Shown: one piece after another, positions 1 through 7,806 of the stretch | Position numbering within the stretch: the first letter of the stretch is position 1 | Layout of the letters: each line of letters begins with the position of its first letter | Assembly: GCA_023409175.1 (NCBI GenBank) | Contig: JAEYIG010000100.1 | Location: 1-10,397 of the forward strand | Direction: 5' to 3' | DNA length: 10,397 bases | From: Pseudomonadota bacterium | GTDB taxonomy: Bacteria; Pseudomonadota; Gammaproteobacteria; Burkholderiales; Burkholderiaceae_D | Program-made: the position numbers and the translations under genes | Notes under the pieces: model-generated | The model's input: only the letters and a program-made list of their open reading frames with translations | Database searches by the model: none | Told to the model about the DNA's origin: nothing

Positions 1-575
1 ACGCCAAGCGCATCTGCAGAGCGTCTCATGAGTGAGCGCAAGGCGGCAAGACCGTACTGATACGGGTCGGATTTATTGACGAAGTGAAGGAAGTCTGGCC
101 GTTTCGATTTCAGGTGAACGACGAGAATGTTCAATATCTGGCCATTGGGTAGCAGTATGGGCGCTTCGAGGACAGGGCGGGAAAACTGGTTGATGACCGT
201 ATCGGTGACAGGCAACGTAATTTCGAATTGTTTTGGAAATGTCTTGTGGGATTGTGCTGCACCGGCCAGAGGCAGGCGCGTCAGCAAAGCAACCTGTGGC
301 CTTAACGTTGTCCCTGGACTGTTCTGATCGAAACAGATCAGTTCGGCATCCCGGTAAAGCCGGGTTTTGGAAATGACATGTTCCAGCGCTTTTTTGGAAA
401 AAATTTCCTGAAAACCGATAACGTCTGCATTGGATTGGTCGATCTTTTTTGCGATCCATTCCGTTTTGGCTTCATACTCATCCTCTGTATAAGCCGCAAG
501 ATCATCGTAATAGGTGACATCCGGGATGACAAGGTTGCGCACGTTGAAAGTCGCAAGTCGAATTTCCTGCTGCAT
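1..575 (-). CDS. Endonuclease/exonuclease/phosphatase-family protein, 5' part only
   Basis: The reading frame is open from the ATG at 575 to the left edge, giving about 191 residues with no stop, so the 3' end lies outside the window. The start is preceded by an AAGGA-like ribosome binding site. The product begins MQQEIRLATFNVRNL. It has the usual marks of the metal-dependent DNase I-like fold: an N-terminal strand with Asn11 (TFNVRN), a metal-binding Glu57 in DVIGFQEI, and a core strand with His154 in VVHLKSKRP. Known family members cut nucleic acids or dephosphorylate phospholipids and inositol phosphates. The substrate cannot be told from this half. No signal peptide is seen, so the protein is probably cytoplasmic. 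It is divergent from plsY, with 136 bp between the two start codons. The fold call is fairly secure; the specific function is unknown. Confidence 0.82.
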   Translation of the reverse strand, partial: MQQEIRLATFNVRNLVIPDVTYYDDLAAYTEDEYEAKTEWIAKKIDQSNADVIGFQEIFSKKALEHVISKTRLYRDAELICFDQNSPGTTLRPQVALLTRLPLAGAAQSHKTFPKQFEITLPVTDTVINQFSRPVLEAPILLPNGQILNILVVHLKSKRPDFLHFVNKSDPYQYGLAALRSLMRRSADALG

Positions 576-711
576 AATTTTCCTTTCGCCTCTACAATGC
601 GGATATAGGCAACAATTTTCTGGTTTTTACTATCTTAGCAAACGCTACCATCATTTCTAATGCCATCGACACCATATTTTGTTTTGACACAAGGTATGGC
701 AATTTGAAAAT

Positions 712-1323
712 ATGAATACGGTCTTATTTGTCATTGCAGCTTATCTCATTGGTTCCGTTTCTTTTGCGCTGGTTTTCAGCAAAGTATTCGGACTGGCCGA
801 TCCGCGAACCTACGGGTCTGGCAATCCTGGCGCAACTAACGTATTGAGAAGTGGAAACAAACTTGCCGCACTTCTGACGTTAATAGGTGACGCTGCAAAA
901 GGATGGCTTGCCGTCTGGCTGGCGTTTCATCTCGGGCCGGATTTTCAAGTGAGTGAGGTCGGCATTGCACTGGTCTGTATCGCCGTTTTCATCGGGCATC
1001 TCTTTCCTCTTTTTGCCCGGTTCAAGGGAGGGAAAGGGGTCGCAACGGCATTGGGCGTACTGCTTGGAATCAGTCCATGGCTCGGTTTGCTGGTTCTTGT
1101 GACATGGCTGTGTGTTGCGGTTTTGACACGTTATTCATCTTTGTCCGCCCTTATTTCCGCCGTCCTCGCCCCCATCTATTATGGTTTGCTTTTCGGTTTC
1201 AACCTGTATTTTCTGGCGATTGTCGTCATGAGCGCTTTTCTTATCAGCCGTCACTGGAAAAATATCGGCAACCTGCTGTCCGGCAAGGAAAGCAAGATCG
1301 GCAGCAAGAAAAAAACCAGCTGA
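712..1323 (+). CDS. plsY: Glycerol-3-phosphate acyltransferase PlsY
   Basis: PlsY is an inner-membrane enzyme that transfers an acyl group from acyl-phosphate (made by PlsX) to sn-glycerol 3-phosphate. The product is lysophosphatidate, in the first committed step of phospholipid synthesis. The 203-residue length fits the family. Conserved signatures are visible: [12 protein letters not shown] from residue 35, GHLFP with His96, and the glycine-rich KGGKGVATA loop from residue 105. Hydrophobic stretches at about 3-24, 52-72, 84-102, 114-138 and 145-178 fit a multi-pass protein. The C-terminal tail is lysine-rich and probably cytosolic. An in-frame stop just upstream fixes the ATG at 712. No good Shine-Dalgarno sequence precedes it. 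The gene ends 12 bp from the convergent response regulator. Identification is secure. Confidence 0.96.
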   Translation: MNTVLFVIAAYLIGSVSFALVFSKVFGLADPRTYGSGNPGATNVLRSGNKLAALLTLIGDAAKGWLAVWLAFHLGPDFQVSEVGIALVCIAVFIGHLFPLFARFKGGKGVATALGVLLGISPWLGLLVLVTWLCVAVLTRYSSLSALISAVLAPIYYGLLFGFNLYFLAIVVMSAFLISRHWKNIGNLLSGKESKIGSKKKTS

Positions 1324-1340
1324 CCTGAGAAGAAATCAGC
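1309..1340 (-). terminator. Possible weak terminator for the response regulator gene
   Basis: Read on the minus strand, GCTGA (1340-1336) and TCAGC (1323-1319) form a 5-bp stem, extendable by one G-U pair, with a 12-nt loop. Two bases later comes a run of seven T (1315-1309). The stem spans the response regulator stop codon and the last codons of plsY. It is short, so strength is doubtful. No terminator was found for plsY on the plus strand. Confidence 0.3.
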
Positions 1341-1980
1341 CTTCAAAGGGGGCGAGCAGATTGTGGGTGACGGCATATTGAACGATATCGGCCAGAGAGT
1401 GCATCCCCATTTTGGCAAGAATTCTCGATTTGTGAGTGCTTACTGTCTTCACGCTTAAATGCAACTGCGTTCCGATATCCGTAATGGATTTGCCGCTGGC
1501 GAGCAGATTGAAAACCTCGAATTCCCGGTCTGAAAGCTGCGTATGTGCCATTTCCTTTTCGGGAGTCATGATGCCAAGTGCAAGTTGTTCGGCGACTTCC
1601 ATGCTGATGTATGGGCGTCCGGAGGCGACTTTTTTGATGGCGTTGACGAGCTGGTCACCGGCACTTTCCTTGGTCAAATAACCTTGTGCGCCTGCACGCA
1701 TGCAACGGACGGCGTATTGTTCCTCTTCATACATCGTCAGAACCAGAATGGGGAGTTTGGGTGCTTCCGTACGTATCTGGCGGATCAGGTCGATGCCACT
1801 TCTGCCGGGCATCGAAAGATCAAGTAGCAGTAAATCGAATCCGCCTTTCCTGACCTGATTGATGACGGAAAAGCCATCGACGGCTTCACCGGCAACCATA
1901 ATTTCTTCATTGCCTTCAAAAATCCGTTTCAGTCCTTCGCGCATTAAGGTATGGTCGTCTGCAATTACAATTTTGATCAT
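1336..1980 (-). CDS. NarL/FixJ-type (LuxR-HTH) response regulator
   Basis: This is a 214-residue two-component response regulator: an N-terminal receiver domain (about 1-118) and a C-terminal LuxR-type helix-turn-helix (about 146-210). Receiver residues are intact: Asp8/Asp9 acidic pocket, Asp54 phosphoacceptor in LLLLDLSMP, Thr82 and Lys104. The HTH has the usual LSDREFEVFNLLASGKS and LSVKTVSTHKSRIL blocks. It is likely a phosphorylation-dependent DNA-binding regulator in the cytoplasm. The frame stays open 30 codons further upstream. I chose ATG 1980 because the receiver domain starts there (MIKIVIADD) and an AGGCGAG site lies just ahead of it. No histidine kinase is in the window, so it is an orphan here. 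Overall resemblance is to the UvrY/GacA kind of regulator, but the family is too broad to name the gene. Confidence 0.93.
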   Translation of the reverse strand: MIKIVIADDHTLMREGLKRIFEGNEEIMVAGEAVDGFSVINQVRKGGFDLLLLDLSMPGRSGIDLIRQIRTEAPKLPILVLTMYEEEQYAVRCMRAGAQGYLTKESAGDQLVNAIKKVASGRPYISMEVAEQLALGIMTPEKEMAHTQLSDREFEVFNLLASGKSITDIGTQLHLSVKTVSTHKSRILAKMGMHSLADIVQYAVTHNLLAPFEG

Positions 1981-2057
1981 GATCTCGCCTGATAATGAGT
2001 TGTTTGAAAAGTCAGGTGATACAAAGTTAATGCCGTTGATGCCGATAAGACCAATGG

Positions 2058-2090
2058 ATGTATAGCACAATGCTATACATTATGCATTGT
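2058..2090. promoter_or_regulatory. Overlapping inverted repeats between response regulator and glnS
   Basis: ATGTATAGCA (2058-2067) and TGCTATACAT (2071-2080) form a perfect 10-bp inverted repeat around the spacer CAA. A second dyad, ACAATGC (2067-2073) and GCATTGT (2084-2090), is separated by 10 bp and overlaps the right arm of the first. The position is 50 bp before glnS and 77 bp before the chosen start of the divergent response regulator. That suits a shared operator, possibly for autoregulation. The protein bound is unknown, and no clean -10/-35 pair was found in this gap. Confidence 0.5.
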
Positions 2091-2130
2091 CGCGGTAAAA
2101 TGTAGCTTACCCGTTTTTTATATTCAAGTC

Positions 2131-3888
2131 ATGAACGCCGATAACAAAAACAGCAATTCCACGCCAACATCCAATTTTCTGCGTGCCATTATCGAGTCCG
2201 ATAATGAAAAGGGCACGTATGAACGTCCGGGAATGCCTAAAGTCATTACCCGTTTTCCTCCCGAACCGAACGGTTACCTCCATATCGGGCATGCCAAATC
2301 CATTTGCCTGAATTTCGGTCTGGCCAGGGACTATGCCGGTCGTTGCCATCTTCGTTTTGACGATACCAATCCGACCAAGGAAGACCAGGAATTTGTCGAT
2401 ACGATCAAGGATAGCGTGAAGTGGCTCGGTTTTTCATGGGAGCAGGATGGCACTTCCTATCTTCATTACGCCAGCGATTATTTCGATACGCTTTACATGA
2501 TGGCGGAATACCTGATCGAGGCAGGTCATGCCTATGTCGATGACCAGACTCCGGAAGAAATCGCCAAAAATCGCGGCAGTTTTTCCGAGCCCGGAAAAAA
2601 TTCGCCATATCGTGACCGTCCGGCGGCCGAATCACTCGACTTGTTCAAACGGATGAAGGCCGGGGAATTCCCTGACGGTTCCCATGTCCTGCGTGCCAAA
2701 ATCGATATGGCGTCGCCGAACATGAACATGCGTGACCCGGTCATTTACCGTATCCGTCATGCCCATCATCACCGTACCGGTGATAAATGGAACATTTATC
2801 CGATGTATGATTTCACTCATCCGATTTCCGATGCGCTGGAAAACATCACCCATTCGATTTGCACACTGGAATTCCAGGACCACAGACCGTTTTACGACTG
2901 GATTCTGGAACGGTTGACGGAAAAGACGACCTTGCCTGACGGTCGTGTCATCGGCGGATTTTTGAGCAAGCCTGTACCGCATCAGTATGAATTTGCCAGA
3001 CTGAACCTGACTTACACCATTACGAGCAAGCGCAAACTGTTGCAGCTCGTCGAGGAAAAAATCGTCGACGGGTGGGATGACCCACGCATGCCGACTATCG
3101 TCGGTATCCGGCGTCGCGGTTATACGCCTGAATCGATCCAGCTCTTCTGCGAACGCATCGGCGTTGCAAAGGCGGATGGATGGATCGACATGAGTACGCT
3201 CGAAGGCAGCCTTCGGGACGATCTTGACCCGAAAGCCCCAAGGGCGGCAGCCGTGTTGCATCCTCTGAAACTGGTCATCGACAATTTCCCGGACAACCTG
3301 CAGGAAGAATGCACTTCTCCCGTCCACCCCCATTATCCTGAACGGGGTTTGCGTCGTTTCCCGATTACAAAGGAACTGTGGATTGAACGTGAAGATTTCA
3401 TGATTGATCCAGAAAAGGGATATTTCCGCCTGTTCCCCGGCAATCGCGTGCGCCTGCGTTATGGCTATGTGGTTGAATGTACCGGTTACGATCAGGATGC
3501 CGCAGGTAACGTCACGGCCGTTCACTGCAATTATTTCCCGGACAGCAAGAGCGGTACGGAAGGCAGTGCTACCTACAAGGTAAAGGGGAATATCCACTGG
3601 GTCAGTTGCGCGCATGCGGTTGAAGCCGAAGTCCGGATATACGACCGCCTTTTCATGGATGCTTCACCGGATGCCAATAACCGGGACTTCAGGCAATCCC
3701 TCAACCCGGATTCCAAGGAAGTCGTCAAGGCATATCTCGAGCCCGGACTGGCGGCCGCCCAACCCGGGGATATCTACCAGTTTGAACGCCATGGTTACTT
3801 TGTTGCAGACCTGAAGGATTCACAACCTGGCAAGCCTGTGTTCAACCGTTCTGTAACCTTGAGGGATTCATGGGGCAAGAAAAAATAA
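2131..3888 (+). CDS. glnS: Glutaminyl-tRNA synthetase
   Basis: A class I aminoacyl-tRNA synthetase that charges tRNA-Gln with glutamine using ATP, in the cytoplasm. The 585-residue product carries the class I HIGH motif at 51-54, inside RFPPEPNGYLHIGHAKS. The KMSKS counterpart is ITSKRKL (about 297-303), a variant typical of glutamine enzymes. The FDDTNP and LEFQDHRPFYDW blocks are also typical of GlnRS rather than GluRS. The C-terminal half (from about 345) matches the two beta-barrel anticodon-binding domains. A direct GlnRS means the organism need not make all its Gln-tRNA through the transamidation route. The start ATG lacks a clear Shine-Dalgarno sequence. The gene ends in a strong terminator facing the M48 peptidase gene. 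Identification is secure. Confidence 0.98.
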   Translation: MNADNKNSNSTPTSNFLRAIIESDNEKGTYERPGMPKVITRFPPEPNGYLHIGHAKSICLNFGLARDYAGRCHLRFDDTNPTKEDQEFVDTIKDSVKWLGFSWEQDGTSYLHYASDYFDTLYMMAEYLIEAGHAYVDDQTPEEIAKNRGSFSEPGKNSPYRDRPAAESLDLFKRMKAGEFPDGSHVLRAKIDMASPNMNMRDPVIYRIRHAHHHRTGDKWNIYPMYDFTHPISDALENITHSICTLEFQDHRPFYDWILERLTEKTTLPDGRVIGGFLSKPVPHQYEFARLNLTYTITSKRKLLQLVEEKIVDGWDDPRMPTIVGIRRRGYTPESIQLFCERIGVAKADGWIDMSTLEGSLRDDLDPKAPRAAAVLHPLKLVIDNFPDNLQEECTSPVHPHYPERGLRRFPITKELWIEREDFMIDPEKGYFRLFPGNRVRLRYGYVVECTGYDQDAAGNVTAVHCNYFPDSKSGTEGSATYKVKGNIHWVSCAHAVEAEVRIYDRLFMDASPDANNRDFRQSLNPDSKEVVKAYLEPGLAAAQPGDIYQFERHGYFVADLKDSQPGKPVFNRSVTLRDSWGKKK

Positions 3889-3918
3889 ACAGGAAGTAAA
3901 ACGTCATAAATGACGAAA

Positions 3919-3950
3919 TAAAAAATCCCGCTTCAATGCGGGATTTTTTA
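3919..3950. terminator. Bidirectional rho-independent terminator (glnS / M48 peptidase)
   Basis: The stem TCCCGC (3926-3931) and GCGGGA (3938-3943) with a TTCAAT loop is flanked by six A on the left and six T on the right. It therefore works in both directions. It lies between the convergent stop codons of glnS and the peptidase gene. A second small hairpin, CGTCAT/ATGACG (3902-3915), sits just before it. Confidence 0.92.
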
Positions 3951-3970
3951 TGCCTGTTTTCTAAATCAGC

Positions 3971-4816
3971 TTATCTTTTTTTACGTGTCGCACTAGCTGT
4001 CTTGCCCTTTGTCTTGCTGGCCAGATAGAGCGGCATCACTTTGGGCAGTTGTGCCTGCAGATTGGCAATGCGGGACGAATCCGAAGGGTGAGTGGAAAGA
4101 AACTCGGGTGAAGCGCCACCACCCAGTTTTGCCATTTTCTTCCAGACATTGACGGCCGCTTCCGGGTTATAGCCGGCTCTTGCCATCAGTTCCATGCCCA
4201 TGACGTCCGCTTCGGTTTCCATTTTTCTGGAAAACGGAAGCCCTATGACCAGTTGGCTTGCCTGACCTGCCAGCGATTGGGAAGTGGAGCCCAGACCGGC
4301 CAATGCCCCTACCAGGGATATCGCCTGTTCAGTCGCGATCTGTTGCGAAATCTGTTCACGGCTGTGTTCGCGAAGGGCATGGGCGATTTCATGGCCGATC
4401 ACGGCAGCCAGTTCATCATCTGTCAGGTTCAGTTTGCTGATGATGCCGGTATATACCGCGATTTTGCCACCCGGCATGCAGTAAGCATTCACTTCGTTGC
4501 TGTTCAGCACGTTGACTTCCCAATTCCATTTCAATGCATCAGGGCGGAATACGCCAACCTGCGCAATAAGACGTTTGGAAACGTTTTGGACCCGTTTGGT
4601 ATAGTTCGCGTTCGTATTCAGGGCATTTGAAGCGCGGGCCTTGGTCAATTCCTTTTTGTAGGCTGTTGCCGCGCCCTGATTGACATCGGCTGAAGAAATC
4701 AGCAGTAACTGGCTTCGGGAAGAGTTGGTTGCGCCTCCGGCAGTCGTGCTCTGGCACCCGGAGAGAAAGATGGCTCCCGATACGATTGCAGCCAGTAAAA
4801 TGGTCATTCGTTTCAT
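3971..4816 (-). CDS. M48-family zinc metalloprotease, predicted lipoprotein
   Basis: The 281-residue product starts with a lipoprotein signal peptide: MKR, a hydrophobic core, then lipobox LSGC with Cys21 as the lipidation site. Gln follows the Cys, which favours sorting to the outer membrane facing the periplasm. The peptidase core has the zinc motif HEIAH (142-146) and a third ligand in the ExxxD block (Glu200 to Asp204, ETEAD). The THPS motif of LSTHPSDSSR lies near the C-terminus. These are hallmarks of the M48 peptidases related to E. coli LoiP (YggG) and the M48 domain of BepA, which degrade misassembled envelope proteins. There are no TPR repeats, so it is a single-domain M48 protein. 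A strong AAGGAG site lies 7 nt before the ATG at 4816. The C-terminus is Lys/Arg-rich (KGKTASATRKKR), which is unusual for the catalytic core. The substrate is unknown. Confidence 0.93.
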   Translation of the reverse strand: MKRMTILLAAIVSGAIFLSGCQSTTAGGATNSSRSQLLLISSADVNQGAATAYKKELTKARASNALNTNANYTKRVQNVSKRLIAQVGVFRPDALKWNWEVNVLNSNEVNAYCMPGGKIAVYTGIISKLNLTDDELAAVIGHEIAHALREHSREQISQQIATEQAISLVGALAGLGSTSQSLAGQASQLVIGLPFSRKMETEADVMGMELMARAGYNPEAAVNVWKKMAKLGGGASPEFLSTHPSDSSRIANLQAQLPKVMPLYLASKTKGKTASATRKKR

Positions 4817-4970
4817 ACAACGGCTCCTTCATATGGAAAAATGTCGATACGCATAATGGTTGATTTTTTAATACTCTTGCCTTTTCTGCAATGATTTTTG
4901 AAAAGAAATGATGAAATGGCGGGTAAGTGACGTTAAAGAACAAAAATATCAAACGCCATGTTCAGGAAAC

Positions 4971-5000
4971 TTGAGAAACGGACGCAACCATATTATGGTT
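4971..5000 (+). promoter_or_regulatory. Candidate gst promoter with a palindromic operator
   Basis: TTGAGA (4971-4976) and TATGGT (4994-4999), spaced 17 bp, are a plausible sigma70-type pair lying 34 bp before the gst ATG. A perfect 15-bp palindrome, AACCATA-T-TATGGTT (4986-5000), covers the -10 hexamer. A repressor bound there would block transcription. Both the promoter and operator are predictions. Confidence 0.42.
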
Positions 5001-5033
5001 AGGGAATGTCGATCCGTTAGAAAGGTTGGAACC

Positions 5034-5633
5034 ATGAAACTGTACTATGCACCCGGAGCATGTTCGCTCTCTCCCCATATCGTCTTGCGTGAAACGGGAC
5101 TTCCTTTCACGATGGAACAGGTGGATCTGGCCACCAAGGAAACTGCATCCGGAGAGGATTATTACATCGTCAATACAAAGGGTTCCGTTCCGGCCCTCAT
5201 GCTGGATAACGGCGAGGTATTGACTGAAGGAGCGGCCATCCTCCAGTATCTTGCCGATCTGGTCCCGGAAAAAAAGCTCGCTCCCAAACCAGGGACGATG
5301 GAAAGATACCGGTTGATGGAAGCGTTGAATTACATCGCTACGGAATTGCACAAAAGCTTCATCCCCATTTTCAATCCGGCTTATGAAGGGGCAATCGGGG
5401 CAGCGAAAAACAAACTGACTGTCGAATTCGATTATGTCGATCGGGTACTGAGCCAGAAGCCATATTGGCTGGGAGAGGAATTTACAGTAGCGGATGCTTA
5501 TCTGTTTACGGTCTCATGCTGGATTGAGGCAGCAGGTCTGGATATCAAACAGTGGAAAGCACTTGAAAAATACCGTCAGAAAATCGCTTCACGTCCATGC
5601 GTGAAAGAGGTCCTTCAGGAAGAAGGGCTCTAG
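5034..5633 (+). CDS. gstA: Beta-class glutathione S-transferase
   Basis: A 199-residue cytosolic glutathione transferase that conjugates or exchanges glutathione with electrophiles. It resembles E. coli GstA along its whole length. Visible features are the N-terminal thioredoxin-like domain with Cys10 in MKLYYAPGACSLSPH (the beta-class active-site Cys), cis-Pro53 in KGSVPAL, and the glutathione-binding TEG at 64-66. The helical C-terminal domain has LNYIATELHKSF with His106 and the capping-box region FTVADAYLF. The frame is open 42 codons upstream. ATG 5034 is chosen because the family start (MKLYY) is there and an AAAGG..GGA site precedes it. It is transcribed alone, with its own likely promoter and terminator. 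The natural substrate cannot be read from sequence. Confidence 0.95.
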   Translation: MKLYYAPGACSLSPHIVLRETGLPFTMEQVDLATKETASGEDYYIVNTKGSVPALMLDNGEVLTEGAAILQYLADLVPEKKLAPKPGTMERYRLMEALNYIATELHKSFIPIFNPAYEGAIGAAKNKLTVEFDYVDRVLSQKPYWLGEEFTVADAYLFTVSCWIEAAGLDIKQWKALEKYRQKIASRPCVKEVLQEEGL

Positions 5634-5651
5634 CGGTTTCTTGCGAAAAGG

Positions 5652-5686
5652 AAAACGGGAGCATTTCCGGATCGCCTCCGTTTTTT
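5652..5686. terminator. Rho-independent terminator shared by gst and the aldo/keto reductase gene
   Basis: AAAACGGGAGC (5652-5662) pairs with GCCTCCGTTTT (5674-5684), with one G-U pair and one A-C mismatch, around an 11-nt loop. T6 follows on the right and A4 lies on the left. It sits between convergent stop codons, so it could serve both genes, better on the plus strand. Confidence 0.7.
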
Positions 5687-5690
5687 GATG

Positions 5691-6734
5691 TCAAAGCGCC
5701 GGATTGGTGATTGATGCATGAATCTCATTGATATGATCGACAATCTCGTCATTCAATGAAATATCCAATGCATTGATGTTTTCCTGCAGATGGGACATTT
5801 GCGTCGCACCGATAATGGTGGCATCAATGAACCAGCGGGAATAACACCAGGCCAATGCCAGTTGCGCCGGTGTCATGCCATTGTCCCTCGCCAGTTCGAC
5901 GTAACGGCGAGTTGCATCAAGTACCGCAGGACGCCGGTAATGCAGCATCCAGTCGGAAGTGAACAGCGTCATGCGGCCACGTGTTTTCGGGTTGTCGATA
6001 TATTTGCCGGACAACTGTCCGAATGCCAGCGGACTGTAGGCGATCAGGCCGACATTCTCACGGAAGCAGACTTCATCCATGCCGATCTCAAAATGCCGGT
6101 CAGTCAGGTTGTAGGCATTCTGTATCGACACGATACGTGGAAGTCCACGCATTTCAGACAGCTTGATATATTCCATCAGGCCCCATGCCGATTCATTCGA
6201 AATGCCGATATGACGGATTTTGCCTTCGCCGATCAGTTTGTCGAGGGCAACAAGCGTTTCTTCAATCGGAACACATGGGCGGTCATCTTTCGGATTGAAA
6301 ACGTTTTTTCCGAAGAAAGGGACGTTCCTGCTTGGCCAGTGAAGCTGGTACAGATCGATATAATCGGTTTTCAGGCGTTTCAGGCTGCTTTCGACCGCCA
6401 GACGGATATTCTTTTCATCCAGGTCGTTTTTGCCATCGCGAATCCATGGCATCGAACGGGCAGGGCCGGCAATTTTCGTTGCAAGCACGATTTTGTCGCG
6501 GTTGCCCCGGCTATGTATCCAGTTGCCGATAATGCTTTCGGAAAGCCCCTGTGTTTTTTCCTGCGGAACGACAGGGTACATCTCTGCCGTATCAATGAAA
6601 TTGATATCCCGTTCGACGGCATAGTCGAGGAGGCGAAAAGCTTCTTCCTCGTTATTCTGGTCGCCGAAAGTCATCGTTCCAAGGCCAATCTTGGAAACGA
6701 ACATCTTGCTGGTACCCAGAGGGATCTTCTTCAT
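5691..6734 (-). CDS. tas: Aldo/keto reductase, Tas-like
   Basis: A 347-residue NADP(H)-dependent aldo/keto reductase with the (beta/alpha)8 fold, close in length and sequence style to E. coli Tas (346 aa). The catalytic tetrad is intact: Asp48 and Tyr53 in NFIDTAEMYP, Lys87 in LATKIAG, and His132 in LYQLHWPSR. The family insert between the tetrad His and VALDKLIGEGKIRHIGISNE, and the AYSPLAFGQLSGKY strand, are typical of the Tas/YghZ-like subgroup. The physiological substrate is unknown; E. coli Tas was linked to tyrosine auxotrophy suppression. A GAGGT site precedes the ATG at 6734. The gene is 31 bp downstream of pyrD on the same strand, so co-transcription is likely. Confidence 0.93.
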   Translation of the reverse strand: MKKIPLGTSKMFVSKIGLGTMTFGDQNNEEEAFRLLDYAVERDINFIDTAEMYPVVPQEKTQGLSESIIGNWIHSRGNRDKIVLATKIAGPARSMPWIRDGKNDLDEKNIRLAVESSLKRLKTDYIDLYQLHWPSRNVPFFGKNVFNPKDDRPCVPIEETLVALDKLIGEGKIRHIGISNESAWGLMEYIKLSEMRGLPRIVSIQNAYNLTDRHFEIGMDEVCFRENVGLIAYSPLAFGQLSGKYIDNPKTRGRMTLFTSDWMLHYRRPAVLDATRRYVELARDNGMTPAQLALAWCYSRWFIDATIIGATQMSHLQENINALDISLNDEIVDHINEIHASITNPAL

Positions 6735-6765
6735 AACTACCTCGTCAAGGACTTTTCGCTGATGG

Positions 6766-7806
6766 TTAATCTCTTCTCAAGGCCTGAACACATTCACGTA
6801 CCAGTCCCGGACCGGAATAAATCATCCCGGTCAATATCTGGACCAGTGAGGCGCCGGCGGCCATTTTCTCTTTGGCATCTTCACCAGAAAGGATGCCGCC
6901 TACGCCGATAATCGGAAGAGCGTCACCGAGTTCCTGTTTCAGCATACGGATCACGTGAGTGGAAGGGTCTCTGACAGGGGCCCCGGAAAGGCCACCGGCT
7001 TCCTGCGCATGCGGAAAGTCTTTCACGGCATCACGTGTGATCGTTGTATTGGTGGCGATCACGCCATCGATTTTGTGGCGGACCAGCGCATCGGCAATGT
7101 TTTTGACCTGATTGTCGTCCATATCGGGCGCAATTTTCAAGGCAAGAGGAACATAGCGGGCATACTGGTCGGACAGGCGGCTCTGGGCTGCTTTCAGTTG
7201 GGAAAGCAGGTTGTCCAGTTCGGATTCACCTTGCAGCTGTCTCAGGTTTTTTGTATTCGGCGAGGAAATATTGATGGCAATGTAGTCGGCAACCGGATAG
7301 ACCTTTTCCAGACAGATCAGGTAGTCGTCCACGGCATTTTCAATTGGTGTGATGGCATTCTTGCCGATATTCAGGCCTAAAATGCCTTTTTTCTCCTGAT
7401 GAAAGCGCGATTTTTTGACGTTTTCAACCAGAACGTCTACGCCTTCATTATTGAAACCCATCCGGTTGATCAGGCCTTCCGCTTTCGGGATACGGAACAT
7501 GCGTGGCTTGGGATTGCCGGGCTGTGGCTTGGGTGTCACCGTTCCCAGTTCCAGAAACCCGAAGCCGAGAGAGGCCATGCCGTCGATGCAGTCCCCGTTC
7601 TTGTCCAGTCCGGCAGCCAGCCCGACAGGATTCGGAAAGGTCAGCCCCATGACTTCGCGGGGGGATGGGGAGACGGATGGCGCCATGGCTGTCAGGCCCA
7701 TTGAAGAAGCCATCTTCATGGACGAGATCGTAAAATGATGGGCGTTTTCCGGATCGAGAGAAAACAGGAATGGCCGGATTGCGGCATACATAAAATTAGG
7801 GATCAT
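6766..7806 (-). CDS. pyrD: Dihydroorotate dehydrogenase (quinone), class 2
   Basis: This FMN enzyme oxidises dihydroorotate to orotate and passes electrons to membrane quinones, the fourth step of pyrimidine synthesis. The 346 residues include the class 2 N-terminal helical membrane-association segment (about 1-40, [20 protein letters not shown]). After it come [22 protein letters not shown] and RMGFNN. The catalytic Ser lies in AINISSPNT, at Ser182 by comparison with E. coli Ser175. FMN-binding VIATNTT, GGLSGAP and IIGVGGI complete the set. Ser rather than Cys as catalytic base, together with the N-terminal extension, marks class 2. ATG 7806 has a weak GTGAG site. The Met six codons in (7791) aligns better with the E. 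coli start and is an alternative. It lies between aat and tas on the minus strand. Confidence 0.97.
   Translation of the reverse strand: MIPNFMYAAIRPFLFSLDPENAHHFTISSMKMASSMGLTAMAPSVSPSPREVMGLTFPNPVGLAAGLDKNGDCIDGMASLGFGFLELGTVTPKPQPGNPKPRMFRIPKAEGLINRMGFNNEGVDVLVENVKKSRFHQEKKGILGLNIGKNAITPIENAVDDYLICLEKVYPVADYIAINISSPNTKNLRQLQGESELDNLLSQLKAAQSRLSDQYARYVPLALKIAPDMDDNQVKNIADALVRHKIDGVIATNTTITRDAVKDFPHAQEAGGLSGAPVRDPSTHVIRMLKQELGDALPIIGVGGILSGEDAKEKMAAGASLVQILTGMIYSGPGLVRECVQALRRD

Noticed and set aside
73..459. A 128-codon minus-strand frame near the left edge
   Set aside because: It is in a different frame from the endonuclease/exonuclease/phosphatase gene, whose motifs (TFNVRN, GFQEI, VVHLKS) are clear in the frame starting at 575.
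684..689. A perfect TTGACA upstream of plsY
   Set aside because: The matching -10 position (706-712) touches the plsY ATG, so transcription would start inside the gene. It was not called as a promoter.
1981..2070. N-terminal 30-residue extension of the response regulator
   Set aside because: The receiver domain begins at MIKIVIADD with a ribosome binding site just ahead, and the extension would run through the 10-bp inverted repeat.
2632..3615. A 327-codon minus-strand open frame inside glnS
   Set aside because: It is fully antisense to conserved GlnRS sequence and its product has no recognisable domain, so it is best explained as a shadow of biased codon use.
4908..5033. N-terminal 42-residue extension of the glutathione transferase
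   Set aside because: The family starts at MKLYY, with Cys10 at its usual place. The extension would cover the likely promoter and palindrome.
5790..6911. A 373-codon plus-strand open frame antisense to tas and the end of pyrD
   Set aside because: The opposite strand holds two intact, well-recognised enzymes. The antisense product resembles no known family and is rich in residues expected from reverse reading. Length alone is not enough evidence.
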